From: Desulfovibrio sp.
Lineage (GTDB): Bacteria > Bacillota > Dethiobacteria > DTU022 > UBA8154
Assembly (NCBI GenBank): GCA_020060185.1
Contig: JAGVAS010000121.1
Span: 1 to 39,310, forward strand
Reading direction: 5' to 3'
DNA: 39,310 nt
Shown here: positions 26,359-35,850 of the stretch, piece by piece
Numbering within the stretch: position 1 is the first letter of the stretch
Layout: each line of letters starts with the position of its first letter
The notes under the pieces: model-generated
Database searches by the model: none
What the model was told of the DNA's origin: nothing
The model's input: the letters and a program-made list of their open reading frames with translations, nothing else
Position numbers and translations under genes: made by a program

Positions 26359-26573
26359 GGTGGCGAAAGGTGGCGAGCGACTTGTGCAGCGAAGCAAAAA
26401 GTTCACGGTGAAGCGAGGGCTGAAGACGACCCTGCCGGCTGGATGCCGGCAGCCTGCCTTTGACTATGGACGAGAATTTGGCCGGGTAGGTCGTCGGAGG
26501 CCTGAGCTGAACCGTAGAACGATCTCAAGCGGAACTCGGAGCGAGCACCAACCTTTCGCCACCCCATTTTCAT
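26359..26573 (+). repeat. Dispersed structured repeat copy R5 (most complete)
   Basis: Closing stem GGTGGCGAAAGGTGG (26359-26373)/CCAACCTTTCGCCACC (26548-26563); GACGACC(26425-26431)/GGTCGTC(26489-26495); hairpin CTGCCGGC-TGGAT-GCCGGCAG (26432-26452); ends CATTTTCATA next to the flgE stop. Confidence 0.88.
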
Positions 26574-26574
26574 A

Positions 26575-27792
26575 TTAACGCTTGATATTAATAAGCTCCA
26601 GGAGCACCTCGTCGGAAGTGCTTATTACCCGCGTGTTCGCCTGGAATGCCCGGCTGGTGGTAATCATCTCCGTAAACTCATTAGCCAAGTCCACGTTGGA
26701 CATTTCCAGGGCCCTGGACTTGATCATACCGCGCCCTTCAACGCCTGGTAATCCTATCCTGGGTTCACCGGAATTGGAGGAAACATCGTAAAGGTTGGAA
26801 CCTATTTTTAACAGCCCCTCGGGATTGGCGAAAGAGGCTAAGGCTACCTGGGCGATCTGCCGCACCATACCGTTGCTATAGGTGCCGGTAATTACACCTG
26901 TGGACTCGATATTGAAGGTTGCCAGCTCCCCCGGGGCAAAACCGTCCTGCTCCCTGACAATCACATTGCTGTTAAAAGCAAGTTGGGTAAGGGCTGTGAA
27001 ATCGGGAGTAACTTCAAGATCCTCAGCCCCCGTTCCCGGGTTAAAAGTGAAAGGATTAATAGTAGTTTGGCCTGGATCATAACGTCCGTCTTTCGTAAAA
27101 TAAATAGTGCCAGAGCCTAGAGAGTTAGGGGGATCGGCACTATCGAAGATTTCATACTCCCACTCATTATCACCGGTTTTAGTGAAGGTAAAGGTCAGGG
27201 CATGCCTGTTTCCGAGGGAATCATAAATATAAGTATCGTATATATAAGTATCATTAACTTCAGCGGCCGCATTAAGATTCCCCGTAAATCCGATATTACC
27301 CGTGGCCCGGGCGATCGACTCCTCACCCAGGGGAATACGGATCTCGCCCAGAATCTTGGAAATATCTGTTTCTTCCCCCATCCAGCCCATAAGCTTATAG
27401 CCGTTGGCGTTGACCAGCACCCCGGAAGAATCCCGGGTGAAAGAGCCGTCCCTGGTATAGAAGTACTGGTAGCCGTCACTGACTACAAAGAAACCGCGGC
27501 CCTCAATAGCGAGATCGGTTTCCCGGCCGGTGCTGGTAATGGGTCCCTGCGTATGCACCGTATCGATAGAGGAAATCCCCATGCCCAGGCCGATCTGCAT
27601 GGGATTGATACCGCCTCTTCCGGCCAGAGGAGCCGTGGCTCCTCTCAGGGTCTGGCTGAAAATATCCTGAAAACGTACCACACCGCATTTATAAGACACC
27701 GTGTTTACATTGGCAATATTGTTACCGACCACATCCAGCTTGGTCTGGTGGTTGCGCAGACCAGAAACTGCCGTGGATAATGAACGCAACAT
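26575..27792 (-). CDS. flgE: Flagellar hook protein FlgE
   Basis: MLRSLSTAVSGLRNHQTKLDVVGNNIANVNTVSYK; C-terminal ALEMSNVDLANEFTEMITTSRAFQANTRVISTSDEVL; ORF open to 27873 but Met28 is the conserved start. Confidence 0.95.
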   Translation of the reverse strand: MLRSLSTAVSGLRNHQTKLDVVGNNIANVNTVSYKCGVVRFQDIFSQTLRGATAPLAGRGGINPMQIGLGMGISSIDTVHTQGPITSTGRETDLAIEGRGFFVVSDGYQYFYTRDGSFTRDSSGVLVNANGYKLMGWMGEETDISKILGEIRIPLGEESIARATGNIGFTGNLNAAAEVNDTYIYDTYIYDSLGNRHALTFTFTKTGDNEWEYEIFDSADPPNSLGSGTIYFTKDGRYDPGQTTINPFTFNPGTGAEDLEVTPDFTALTQLAFNSNVIVREQDGFAPGELATFNIESTGVITGTYSNGMVRQIAQVALASFANPEGLLKIGSNLYDVSSNSGEPRIGLPGVEGRGMIKSRALEMSNVDLANEFTEMITTSRAFQANTRVISTSDEVLLELINIKR

Positions 27793-27912
27793 TTCAATTA
27801 AGACCTCCTTAGTATGAAAATAGGCTGGTTCGTGGGCTGTTGGCAGAGACTCAGGGCGGGCTGTTTCGGTCATTCCACAGCCCGGGGCTTCCCCCTTAGA
27901 AGGTCCGGCCCC

Positions 27913-28320
27913 TTATTCTACTACCACCGCGCTGTCGATGTTGGTAAAAATATGCTCCCTGATGTTTTCACCATCAAGGGCGGTAATTATAGTCCGGCTT
28001 GGCACCCCGACAATAAAGGCCATCTCCCTGTACAGCAACAGGGAGGAACGGCAACCTTTTGCTGCCGCTCTTTCTACAGCCTGCTCCAGTTTACCCAGTT
28101 CCTCGGGCCCCAGATCTATGCGGCGCGCCTGCAGGCGCTGGCGGGCATGGCTGGAGAAATTAAGGCCCTGTGACCTGGTTTTTTCCAAGATACCGGCGAA
28201 GCTCTCCTGTTCCCCTTTGTTTTTCCCTGCGGGTTTTCGCGCCGTACCGACCTCTTTCAAAGTGGTGGGAAAATAAGGGATATGCACCCGGTTATTTGTC
28301 ATATCGGCACCAGCTTCCAC
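27913..28320 (-). CDS. Flagellar operon protein (TIGR02530-like)
   Basis: 135 aa between flgD and flgE; NFSSHARQRLQARRIDLGPEELGKLEQAVERAAAKG...REMAFIVGVPSRTIITALDG. Confidence 0.8.
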   Translation of the reverse strand: MEAGADMTNNRVHIPYFPTTLKEVGTARKPAGKNKGEQESFAGILEKTRSQGLNFSSHARQRLQARRIDLGPEELGKLEQAVERAAAKGCRSSLLLYREMAFIVGVPSRTIITALDGENIREHIFTNIDSAVVVE

Positions 28321-28374
28321 ATCTACAGTTAACTAACATGACTGTTCTCCTACCATAAGCTCTTTAGCATGCTG

Positions 28375-28809
28375 TTATTCTCCTGCAGCCTGAGACCCTT
28401 GCACCCAGGTAATAGCTCCTAAGGGGTACTCCCTGTCGTTTACCTTGATCAGCGGCATCCCTTCCTGGAAACGCACTCCGGTAACTTCCCCCTGCAGGGT
28501 TATCCCGTTTTCATCTTTAACCTCAACGAACTTGTTTAAAAGGGTCAAGGCCTGGATGGGAGCCTGCGAAGCTGCAAAATCTTCCAAAGTCTTCTGTAAT
28601 TTGATTACCCTCTCCAGCAGGGTAAACTGGGCCACCTGGTTCATAAAATCTCCCATATCCTGCCCCCCGCTGAAAGGATCCTGGTAGCGCATCTGGGTCA
28701 CCAGCAGTTTCAGGAAAGTATCGGTGCCAAGCTCCGTGTTTTTGTTGGGAACAGCGCTGTTCTGTCCGCTGAAAACCCCGGAAGAACCGGCAGAGCCTAC
28801 TTTTTCCAT
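28375..28809 (-). CDS. flgD: Flagellar hook assembly protein FlgD
   Basis: ELGTDTFLKLLVTQMRYQDPFSGGQDMGDFMNQVAQFTLLERVIKL. Confidence 0.95.
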   Translation of the reverse strand: MEKVGSAGSSGVFSGQNSAVPNKNTELGTDTFLKLLVTQMRYQDPFSGGQDMGDFMNQVAQFTLLERVIKLQKTLEDFAASQAPIQALTLLNKFVEVKDENGITLQGEVTGVRFQEGMPLIKVNDREYPLGAITWVQGSQAAGE

Positions 28810-28836
28810 ATAAAAACCCCCTGTTTTGCTTCATGT

Positions 28837-30369
28837 TTATACGAGATAATCCACTCTTCTTTTCTCTCCCCACAGTTCAAGGGATAAACCCTGCGTTTCC
28901 CCCGTCACAGCATCTCCTGAACGTGCATCTGCAAAAGAAGACAGATCGCCTGCCCGGTAACCTTTGGCAAAAGCGAAGCCCTGCCGTCCCTCATCCCTTA
29001 CGAAGACCTGGAAACGTTCGACGTCGAGATTCACCTGTTGGAAGCGCTGCCGTAGCGTTTCCATCTGGCTCTCCAGCAGTTCCTTTATGGCTGCATGCTG
29101 GGTGATGATCTCCCCGGACAGAATACCCTTCATGCGGCGTACGCGAATGAGCACCTCTCCCAGGAACTCAGGCTGCAGCTTGAGGCGCAATTCCTGTTCA
29201 CCGGGCCTTGCCAGGTAGTTAACCCGTTCCACAATCTGCTCCATAATCTCCCGGGAGTACAGCTGTGGATCTCTCAGAACCTGCAGGCCGGAATAAAAAG
29301 GAGTGTTTCCTTCCAGCGCTGCTTTAAAGTTCCCGCTTGAGGACAAAAGAGCTTCTCCGTCCTCACTGGGTAAAAAAGGGTAACGGTTTCCCTGCCCCAT
29401 AGCAATATCCTTATCCTGTTTCCCTATGGAGCTTTCCGCTGCAGGGACTGCCTCCTCTCCCTCTTTTACGTCCAGGTAGGATCTTAAAAAATTTTCAACC
29501 CGGGACAGGAAGGAAGCCGGGGGTATGTGACGAGTCTCATTTTCGGGCAAAACCAGCATGCCGGCAGGATGGTCCTGCAGTTCCCCGAGTATGTCAGGAT
29601 GAAGCTCTTGCAGCGGTTTTCCCTGCTGCAGGTAGGAAAAAGCAAGTGCCCTGGCCTGCGGGGTCAAGCTACCCTGATCGTCCACCAGTGGAATCCGCCC
29701 GTAGAGCAGCTGTTTTTCCAATCCATGGATTTCCTGCTGCGCCTGTTTCCCCGCCTCTTGCGCCTGTTTCCCCGCCTCTAAAAAAGAAAGGCGGCTTTTT
29801 CCGGGCAAACGTGGAGACAGCTCTGCAGGAATATTATCCTGATCGCTGGCAGGAATATCTTGCCGATCGCTGGCAGGAATATCACCCAGATCGCTGGCAG
29901 GAATATCACCCAGTTCATTAAAATGAAATTTCCCGCCTTCCCCGGGAAGTTGTTCCTCCGGGATATTTGTTTCTACTGCTGTTTTTTCCGGTACAAACTG
30001 CAACTCTTCCCCCCCGCCTGCAGGCTCTTCCGCGGGCTGTATGGCCTCGTAGGGCTCAGTCTCCGGCAGGCACTGCTGCAAAGAGTCCCCGGGCTCCTGT
30101 TCCGGAAGCTTAACCCCTTCCCCTGGTGGCTCCACATTAGGCGGGCTGAAGAAACCGGGCATCCCCGGGTTAGAGGTAAATTTTTCCCGGAAAAAGTTTT
30201 CAGGTTTTTTTTCCTCAATATCCCGGGGTAAAGAAGCGGAAGAAGACTTCTCAGAAAATATTCCTTTCAACATGCCGGAAAAATCCTCCCCGGTTTTTAT
30301 GGAAAATCGACCGGTGACGGTTGGGCCGTCTTGCCCGGAGACTGCAGAGGGGAATATTTCTACTCTCAA
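28837..30369 (-). CDS. fliK: Flagellar hook-length control protein FliK
   Basis: C-terminal LARPGEQELRLKLQPEFLGEVLIRVRRMKGILSGEIITQHAAIKELLESQMETLRQRFQ; low-complexity N-terminal region. Confidence 0.9.
   Translation of the reverse strand: MRVEIFPSAVSGQDGPTVTGRFSIKTGEDFSGMLKGIFSEKSSSASLPRDIEEKKPENFFREKFTSNPGMPGFFSPPNVEPPGEGVKLPEQEPGDSLQQCLPETEPYEAIQPAEEPAGGGEELQFVPEKTAVETNIPEEQLPGEGGKFHFNELGDIPASDLGDIPASDRQDIPASDQDNIPAELSPRLPGKSRLSFLEAGKQAQEAGKQAQQEIHGLEKQLLYGRIPLVDDQGSLTPQARALAFSYLQQGKPLQELHPDILGELQDHPAGMLVLPENETRHIPPASFLSRVENFLRSYLDVKEGEEAVPAAESSIGKQDKDIAMGQGNRYPFLPSEDGEALLSSSGNFKAALEGNTPFYSGLQVLRDPQLYSREIMEQIVERVNYLARPGEQELRLKLQPEFLGEVLIRVRRMKGILSGEIITQHAAIKELLESQMETLRQRFQQVNLDVERFQVFVRDEGRQGFAFAKGYRAGDLSSFADARSGDAVTGETQGLSLELWGEKRRVDYLV
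29739..29779 (-). repeat. 21-bp tandem duplication in fliK (EAGKQAQ x2)
   Basis: gcctgtttccccgcctcttgc repeated nearly perfectly; protein EAGKQAQEAGKQAQQE. Confidence 0.85.
29827..29913 (-). repeat. 24-bp minisatellite in fliK (DIPASDxx repeats)
   Basis: (gatcgctggcaggaatatc...)n on + strand; protein GDIPASDLGDIPASDRQDIPASDQDNIPAE. Confidence 0.85.
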
Positions 30370-30439
30370 ATTGTTTCACCTCCTTTCCTGAAAATCCCTG
30401 TTTTTACTAAACCAGGTATCGACCACCTCTCTTCCCGTG

Positions 30440-30886
30440 TCACTCTCCTTCTTTTCTCAGGTAGCCATAAAGGGAAACCTCGTCGTTAAGTCGTTGCTCC
30501 CGGCTCTTTTCTTCCCGGAGATAAGTATTTAAGCTTTTCTCCTTTAACTTTTCCAGCACCTGGCAACTTTTCCAGGATTCCACGACCAGCTTCCGCTGTT
30601 CCTCCACCTGCTCCTGGCTCTGGTAGAGTTCTTGCTGCTTGCTGCGGAAGCGTTCCTGGAGAAAAAGGCGGTAACTTTCAATGGCCGTCAAAGTAAAAAC
30701 ATCCAGCTTTTTCAGCTGCCGTCCCCGGTGAAATTCCAGAAGCCTTTGTTCCTCCTTTTGCAGCTTCTCCAGTTCTTCCTGGATTTCCAGAAGTTCCCTC
30801 TGCCGGCGCGCCAGTTCCTCCTGGGCCAACTTTTTCTCGTCTTCCCTGTAGTCCAAAAGCTTTTGCAGCCTGAATTGGAAAGCCAC
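30440..30886 (-). CDS. fliJ: Flagellar export chaperone FliJ
   Basis: 148-aa coiled coil FQFRLQKLLDYREDEKKLAQEELARRQRELLEIQEEL downstream of fliI. Confidence 0.88.
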   Translation of the reverse strand: MAFQFRLQKLLDYREDEKKLAQEELARRQRELLEIQEELEKLQKEEQRLLEFHRGRQLKKLDVFTLTAIESYRLFLQERFRSKQQELYQSQEQVEEQRKLVVESWKSCQVLEKLKEKSLNTYLREEKSREQRLNDEVSLYGYLRKEGE

Positions 30887-30967
30887 GGTTTTTTATCACC
30901 CCCCATATATATTTTCGCATCTATTTGCACTTTTTTAAGGAGCAGCCCATAATTTTTTAAAAATAGA

Positions 30968-32356
30968 TCATACTCCCCCCGGGAATTGAGGAAAAAGGGC
31001 TTCCAGCGCTTCTTTGCTTTGCTGCCACGAAACCGATTCGGACATATCCTGGCACAGAAACATCCTTAGACTGTCCCGGTAAGCAATGGCCCTGTCTACC
31101 CGGGGGTTGGAACCCCTCACATAGGCGCCGATATTGATCAGATCTTCCGATTCCTTGTAAGCAGAAAGGAGATCCCTTACGAGGGAAGCCTGTTCTTTGT
31201 GCTCTTCTTCGATAAGGTAAGGCATGAGCCTGCTGATGCTGCCCAGCACATCTATGGCCGGAAAATGGTTCCGGGCAGCCAGGTCCCTGCTGAGGATAAT
31301 ATGGCCGTCCAGAATTCCCCTGACGGCATCAGCGATGGGTTCATTAAAGTCATCCCCGTCTACCAGTACCGTGTAAAAGCCGGTAATGGAGCCGCTGCGG
31401 GAGGTGCCGGAGCGTTCCAGCAAGCGCGGCAGGGTAGCAAAAACAGAAGGGGTATAACCTTTTGTTGCCGGGGGTTCCCCGATAGCCAGGCCTATTTCCC
31501 GGAGGGCCATGGCAAAACGGGTTACCGAATCCATCATCAGAATTACCTTAAGACCCTGATCCCGGAAATACTCCGCCACCGTAGTAGCCACCAGGGCCGC
31601 TTTCACTCTTTCCAGGGCAGGGCGGTCGGAAGTGGAAACTACCACTACGGAACGCTTCAATCCTTCAGGGCCCAGATCGTTGTTGAGAAAATCCCCCACC
31701 TCCCGGCCCCGTTCACCCACAAGGGCGATTACACTGACGTCAGCCTCGCTGTAACGGGCGATCATCCCCATAAGGGTGCTCTTACCCACACCGCTGCCGG
31801 AAAAGATACCGATACGCTGGCCCTGCCCGCAGGTTAAAAGGGTATCGATGGCCCTGATACCCGTAACCATTACCTGGTTGATCGGTTTTCTCTCCAGGGG
31901 GTTGGGGGGGGAGTTGTCCACAAGGAGACCCTGCACTTCTCCCCCGATATCCTCCAGGATCGGTTTTCCCAGCCCGTCAATAACCTTGCCTAAAATCCCC
32001 GGGCCTACTTTCACAAAAAAAGGGTGGCCCGTAGCCTTCACGCGGCATCCGGGACCAACCCCCCTAAGGTTGCCCAGGGGCATCAAGAGGGCCCTCCCCT
32101 GGCGGAAACCCACCACTTCTGCCAGGACCGGTTCCCTGCTTGCCGCGACCTCAACCAGGCATACCTCACCCACATAGGGTTTTATTCCGCTTACCTCCAT
32201 TACCAGTCCGATAACCTGTGTAACCCTTCCCTTAACACTTAAAGCCGGGTAGGTCCAAATTTCCTGGTAATATTTAGTATATTCAACAGGCCTGGTCTCC
32301 AGGGTGATTACCCCTCCACCGGTTTTTTCTTTTTCCATCCGGTATTTACTCCTCAT
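30968..32356 (-). CDS. fliI: Flagellum-specific ATPase FliI
   Basis: Walker A GIFSGSGVGKSTLMGMIARY, LVGERGREVGDF, DSVTRFAMALREIGLAIGEPPATKGY. Confidence 0.97.
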   Translation of the reverse strand: MRSKYRMEKEKTGGGVITLETRPVEYTKYYQEIWTYPALSVKGRVTQVIGLVMEVSGIKPYVGEVCLVEVAASREPVLAEVVGFRQGRALLMPLGNLRGVGPGCRVKATGHPFFVKVGPGILGKVIDGLGKPILEDIGGEVQGLLVDNSPPNPLERKPINQVMVTGIRAIDTLLTCGQGQRIGIFSGSGVGKSTLMGMIARYSEADVSVIALVGERGREVGDFLNNDLGPEGLKRSVVVVSTSDRPALERVKAALVATTVAEYFRDQGLKVILMMDSVTRFAMALREIGLAIGEPPATKGYTPSVFATLPRLLERSGTSRSGSITGFYTVLVDGDDFNEPIADAVRGILDGHIILSRDLAARNHFPAIDVLGSISRLMPYLIEEEHKEQASLVRDLLSAYKESEDLINIGAYVRGSNPRVDRAIAYRDSLRMFLCQDMSESVSWQQSKEALEALFPQFPGGV

Positions 32357-33104
32357 CCTCCAGCAGGTACCTCCTTCCGGAAGTAGTTGCCAACTCTAAC
32401 AGCTTCTTCCCCAGGATGTGCAGTTCCTTCTGTAAAAGGAGCTCTACTTCCGCCTCTTCCGACTCCACTTTACAGCTCCCCATTGGAATCCCGTCATCCC
32501 CCAGCAGTTCCAGGACAATATCCTGCTTCAACAACCCCTGGAGCGTATGGAAGCTTTCCCGGCAAATTTTTTCGTCCAGGGGGTTAACCCTCAGGAGTAC
32601 ATTCCTTCCTACGGGAAGAGCATTCAAGGCTCTGGCCATCAGTGCCAGAATACAGCTTGAATCCGTTTCTACTTTGTAGTTAAGAAGCTTTTCGGCTATA
32701 CTTACAGCAATTTGTATAATCTCCGGCTCTGCCCCTGCCAGGATTTCCCAGCGTTCCTTCCAGGCCTTTTCCAGGATCCCGCGTGCCTTTTCCTCTAACC
32801 TGCTGGCCTCCAGCTCTCCCTTTTTAAACCCTTCGTCAAAGCCATCCTTCCAGGCTTGTTCCTTCAGAAGGCGGGCCTCCTCAGCAGCCTGCGCCAGAAG
32901 CTGCCGGCGTTGTTCCTCGCCCTCTTCCCGGATCTGCTTAAGCACCTCTTCCATCTGCTTTGCTATTTCCTCTGAATTGAGGGAAAGCTGCTGGTCAGCA
33001 TCTGCAGTCGCTAAAGAATCCTGAAGTTTTTCCTCCAGCCGGGGGTGATAAACTTTCCAGCCCTTTATTTCAAAACCGCGCAGAATCTTAGACGACGATG
33101 GCAT
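32346..33104 (-). CDS. fliH: Flagellar assembly protein FliH
   Basis: Charged coiled coil then IAVSIAEKLLNYKV; ATG at 33104 (MPSSSKILRG) overlaps fliG 3' end; ORF track extends to 33167. Confidence 0.88.
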   Translation of the reverse strand: MPSSSKILRGFEIKGWKVYHPRLEEKLQDSLATADADQQLSLNSEEIAKQMEEVLKQIREEGEEQRRQLLAQAAEEARLLKEQAWKDGFDEGFKKGELEASRLEEKARGILEKAWKERWEILAGAEPEIIQIAVSIAEKLLNYKVETDSSCILALMARALNALPVGRNVLLRVNPLDEKICRESFHTLQGLLKQDIVLELLGDDGIPMGSCKVESEEAEVELLLQKELHILGKKLLELATTSGRRYLLEDEE

Positions 33105-34098
33105 CTTCACCGCCCCTTGAAATAATAATTTCACCGGCTTCATCCAGGCGCCTGATAATACCGACAATGCGCTGCTGGGCTTCTTCTACTTCACGTAGCC
33201 TTACAGGGCCCATAAACTCAAGATCCTCTCTCAGCATCTCTGCAGCACGCTTGGAAATGTTGCGGAAAACGCGCTCCTTGACCTCCTCACTGGAACCTTT
33301 AAGAGCCTTGGCCAGGTCCTTGCTGTCCACCTCGCGGATAACGCGCTGGATAGAAGCATCATCCAGGGTAATGACATCCTCAAAGATAAACATGCGCTGC
33401 CTGATCTCATCTGCCAAATCGGCATTCTCTTTTTCCAGCTCTTCCAGGATGAGTTTTTCTGTGCCGCGATCCACGCGGTTAAGAATATTGACCAGCGTAT
33501 CCACCCCGCCCGCCTGGGTAAAATCCTGTTGGACAACGGTGGATAGTTTTTCCCGCAGCACTTTTTCCACTTCCTTTAAAATTTCCGGGGAAGTGCGATC
33601 CATCAAGGCTATGCGCCGGGCTATATCAGAACGCATTTCCCCTGGCAATTCCGAAAGAACAACAGCTGCCTGCTGGGAATCAAGGTAAGAAAGGATCAGG
33701 GCTATGGTCTGGGGATGCTCCCGGCTGATCATATTAACAAGTTGTTTAGGGTCGGTATGCCGCACAAAGGTAAAAGGCTTGACTTTTACCTGTTCCTTGA
33801 GGCGTTTGATAATCTCCACAGCCTTGTGATGTCCCAGGGTCTTTTCCAGAATTTCACGGGCATAATCAACACCGCCTTCAAGCATAAACTGCTGCGCCTG
33901 GCCTATAAGCAGGAATTCATCCAGAACCTCGTCGCGTATCTCTTTATCAACACGGCTCAAATTGGCGATTTCCATGGTGATGGCTTCAATTTCCTGTTCA
34001 GAGAAGTGCTTAAGGAGGCGGGAGGAAATCTCCGGCCCCATAGCCAGAAGTAAAATTGCCGCTTTTTTCTTACCGCTAAGTTTTTCCTCCCTGGGCAA
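33088..34098 (-). CDS. fliG: Flagellar motor switch protein FliG
   Basis: LSGKKKAAILLLAMGPEISSRLLKHFSEQEIEAITMEIA; HPQTIALILSYL; C-terminal MFIFEDVITLDDASIQRVIREVDSKDLAKALKG. Confidence 0.97.
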   Translation of the reverse strand: MPREEKLSGKKKAAILLLAMGPEISSRLLKHFSEQEIEAITMEIANLSRVDKEIRDEVLDEFLLIGQAQQFMLEGGVDYAREILEKTLGHHKAVEIIKRLKEQVKVKPFTFVRHTDPKQLVNMISREHPQTIALILSYLDSQQAAVVLSELPGEMRSDIARRIALMDRTSPEILKEVEKVLREKLSTVVQQDFTQAGGVDTLVNILNRVDRGTEKLILEELEKENADLADEIRQRMFIFEDVITLDDASIQRVIREVDSKDLAKALKGSSEEVKERVFRNISKRAAEMLREDLEFMGPVRLREVEEAQQRIVGIIRRLDEAGEIIISRGGEDAIVV

Positions 34099-34115
34099 AG
34101 AAAGCCCTCCTTATG

Positions 34116-35684
34116 TCAGTCTTCTACCATCCAGGAACGCAGGACCGATAAAGCAACATCGGGATTGGTATCCACCATTTTCCTGGCACGACCCTGGGGT
34201 GTATTCTCCAGGGAGACTTCCGGGAAATACTCCTCTTTTTCCTCCAGGGCCAGGAGCTGCTCCAGGGATGGTCCTTCGGCCACAGGAATCAGTTCTTTCC
34301 CTTTTCGCATACGGCGCCGGCGTCTCAAAGCCAGCAGCAGCAAAACAAGTGTTACAAGGACAGCACCTCCCAGAACCGCCTGGCGGATCATCTCCTCCTG
34401 GCGATGCTGCTGCTCCATTTCGGCCAGGGCCGTGTCCATTTTCTCCGCAAAAGACCGGTCAAAACTCATCCCCTGCACGCTGATGAGATCTCCCCGCTCC
34501 GTGTCAAAACCGATAGCTGCGGCAATGAGGTTATTTACCTGTTCAATCTTTTCCGGGCTTAAAGAGCTTTCCCCGTTATCTATCACCACGGAAGTATGCA
34601 TACGCAGCACCTTTCCGGGAGCGGCTATAGTTTTCTGCGTGCTTCCTCCTACTTCGTAGTTAACAATTTCCTCCCGGCGCTCAAAACGGCTTTCCCCTCC
34701 GGGCGCCGCCCCCACATAGCCGGGGTAATTGGCCTCACCCGCTTCGCCCATGACCGGGCCTTCTCCTTCAAAGCTTTCCTCTATGAGCTGGGAGCTGCGG
34801 GGAACCCCGCTCTCGTCGTAAGTTATAACGGTGGTTTCCCGGGAATCAAAATCCATCTCCACTGTAACCAGGGCCAGCGCTTTACCGGGGCCAAAGACTC
34901 TCTCCAGCATACCCTGCACCCTGCGCTCCAGCTCCATTTCAAAACTGCGTTTTACCCCCAGTTGTTTGAGGGCGGAATCAGCTACAGCAATTAAAGGGTC
35001 CGAGGAAGTAACGGCATCATAAAGGATATTGCCCTGGGAATCTATAATGATAATGTTTTCCGGTTTCAAACTCTCCACGCTGGAAGCAACCAGGAACACA
35101 ATACCCCTTACCTGCTCCTGCCTGAGGGCTACAAAGGGGTTCAACTTCAGGTAAACGGCAGCGGAAGGTTCGGCCCTCTCCCTCAGGAAAACACGGGGTT
35201 CGGGGAGGACCAGGTGCACCCTGGCCTGCATGACAGCATCCAGGGAGGTGATAGTTCGCCGCAGTTCCTCCTGGAGAGCCCGCTGCATCTTCACCTGGCG
35301 CTCGAAATCAGTCATTCCCAGGCGCTCTTCGTCAAAGATCTCAAAACCCAGCCCCTGGGCAAAAGGCATCCCTTTCCCGGCCATCTCGATACGCAGCTCA
35401 TCGGCCTTATCTTTAGGCACCTTGATAGTGCCGCCAAAGTCATCCACGCGGTAAGGGATCCCCTGCTCCCGCAAATGCTGTACCAGAGGGGACGCCTGGG
35501 CCGGATCCAGGTTGCTGTAAAGAGTTACATACTGGGGTTTGGATATATACTGGACAATAAGCAGCAAAAAAGCCAGAACCGCTGCAGCAGCGATGACAGT
35601 AACCACCTGGCGGGAACGGGTCATCTCCTGCCATCGATCCAGCAAACTATTATTCATGTTTCCGACTTTTCCTTTATCAGCCAT
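34116..35684 (-). CDS. fliF: Flagellar MS-ring protein FliF
   Basis: LYSNLDPAQASPLVQHLREQGIPYRVDDFGGTIKVPKDKADELRIEMAGKGMP; ARVHLVLPEPRVF. Confidence 0.97.
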   Translation of the reverse strand: MADKGKVGNMNNSLLDRWQEMTRSRQVVTVIAAAAVLAFLLLIVQYISKPQYVTLYSNLDPAQASPLVQHLREQGIPYRVDDFGGTIKVPKDKADELRIEMAGKGMPFAQGLGFEIFDEERLGMTDFERQVKMQRALQEELRRTITSLDAVMQARVHLVLPEPRVFLRERAEPSAAVYLKLNPFVALRQEQVRGIVFLVASSVESLKPENIIIIDSQGNILYDAVTSSDPLIAVADSALKQLGVKRSFEMELERRVQGMLERVFGPGKALALVTVEMDFDSRETTVITYDESGVPRSSQLIEESFEGEGPVMGEAGEANYPGYVGAAPGGESRFERREEIVNYEVGGSTQKTIAAPGKVLRMHTSVVIDNGESSLSPEKIEQVNNLIAAAIGFDTERGDLISVQGMSFDRSFAEKMDTALAEMEQQHRQEEMIRQAVLGGAVLVTLVLLLLALRRRRRMRKGKELIPVAEGPSLEQLLALEEKEEYFPEVSLENTPQGRARKMVDTNPDVALSVLRSWMVED

Positions 35685-35850
35685 AACTACACCTCTTTGA
35701 CATGATTGACAGGAAAAATAAAAATAGCAGGACTCTCATACAAGCGTAAAATTCTTCTTTACCAGGCTTCCATAGAGCTGCCACTTAAACGGGATAAAAG
35801 GCTGACAAGTGCCACCTGATACTCCGGCATTCTTTTTAAACTGCTCGTGC

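Noticed and set aside
96-26573. CRISPR array or simple tandem repeat explanation for the R copies
   Set aside because: Copies are kilobases apart, ~200 nt long, structured and without spacers.
26360-26578. Plus-strand ORFs inside repeats (26360-26578, 12772-13125) as conserved small proteins
   Set aside because: They share short stretches (GREF..GRR) only because the DNA is homologous; indels between copies break the frame and stem covariation dominates.
30678-30930. Alternative minus ORFs 30678-30920 and 30712-30930
   Set aside because: Out-of-frame overlaps with fliJ; FliJ coiled-coil frame is convincing.
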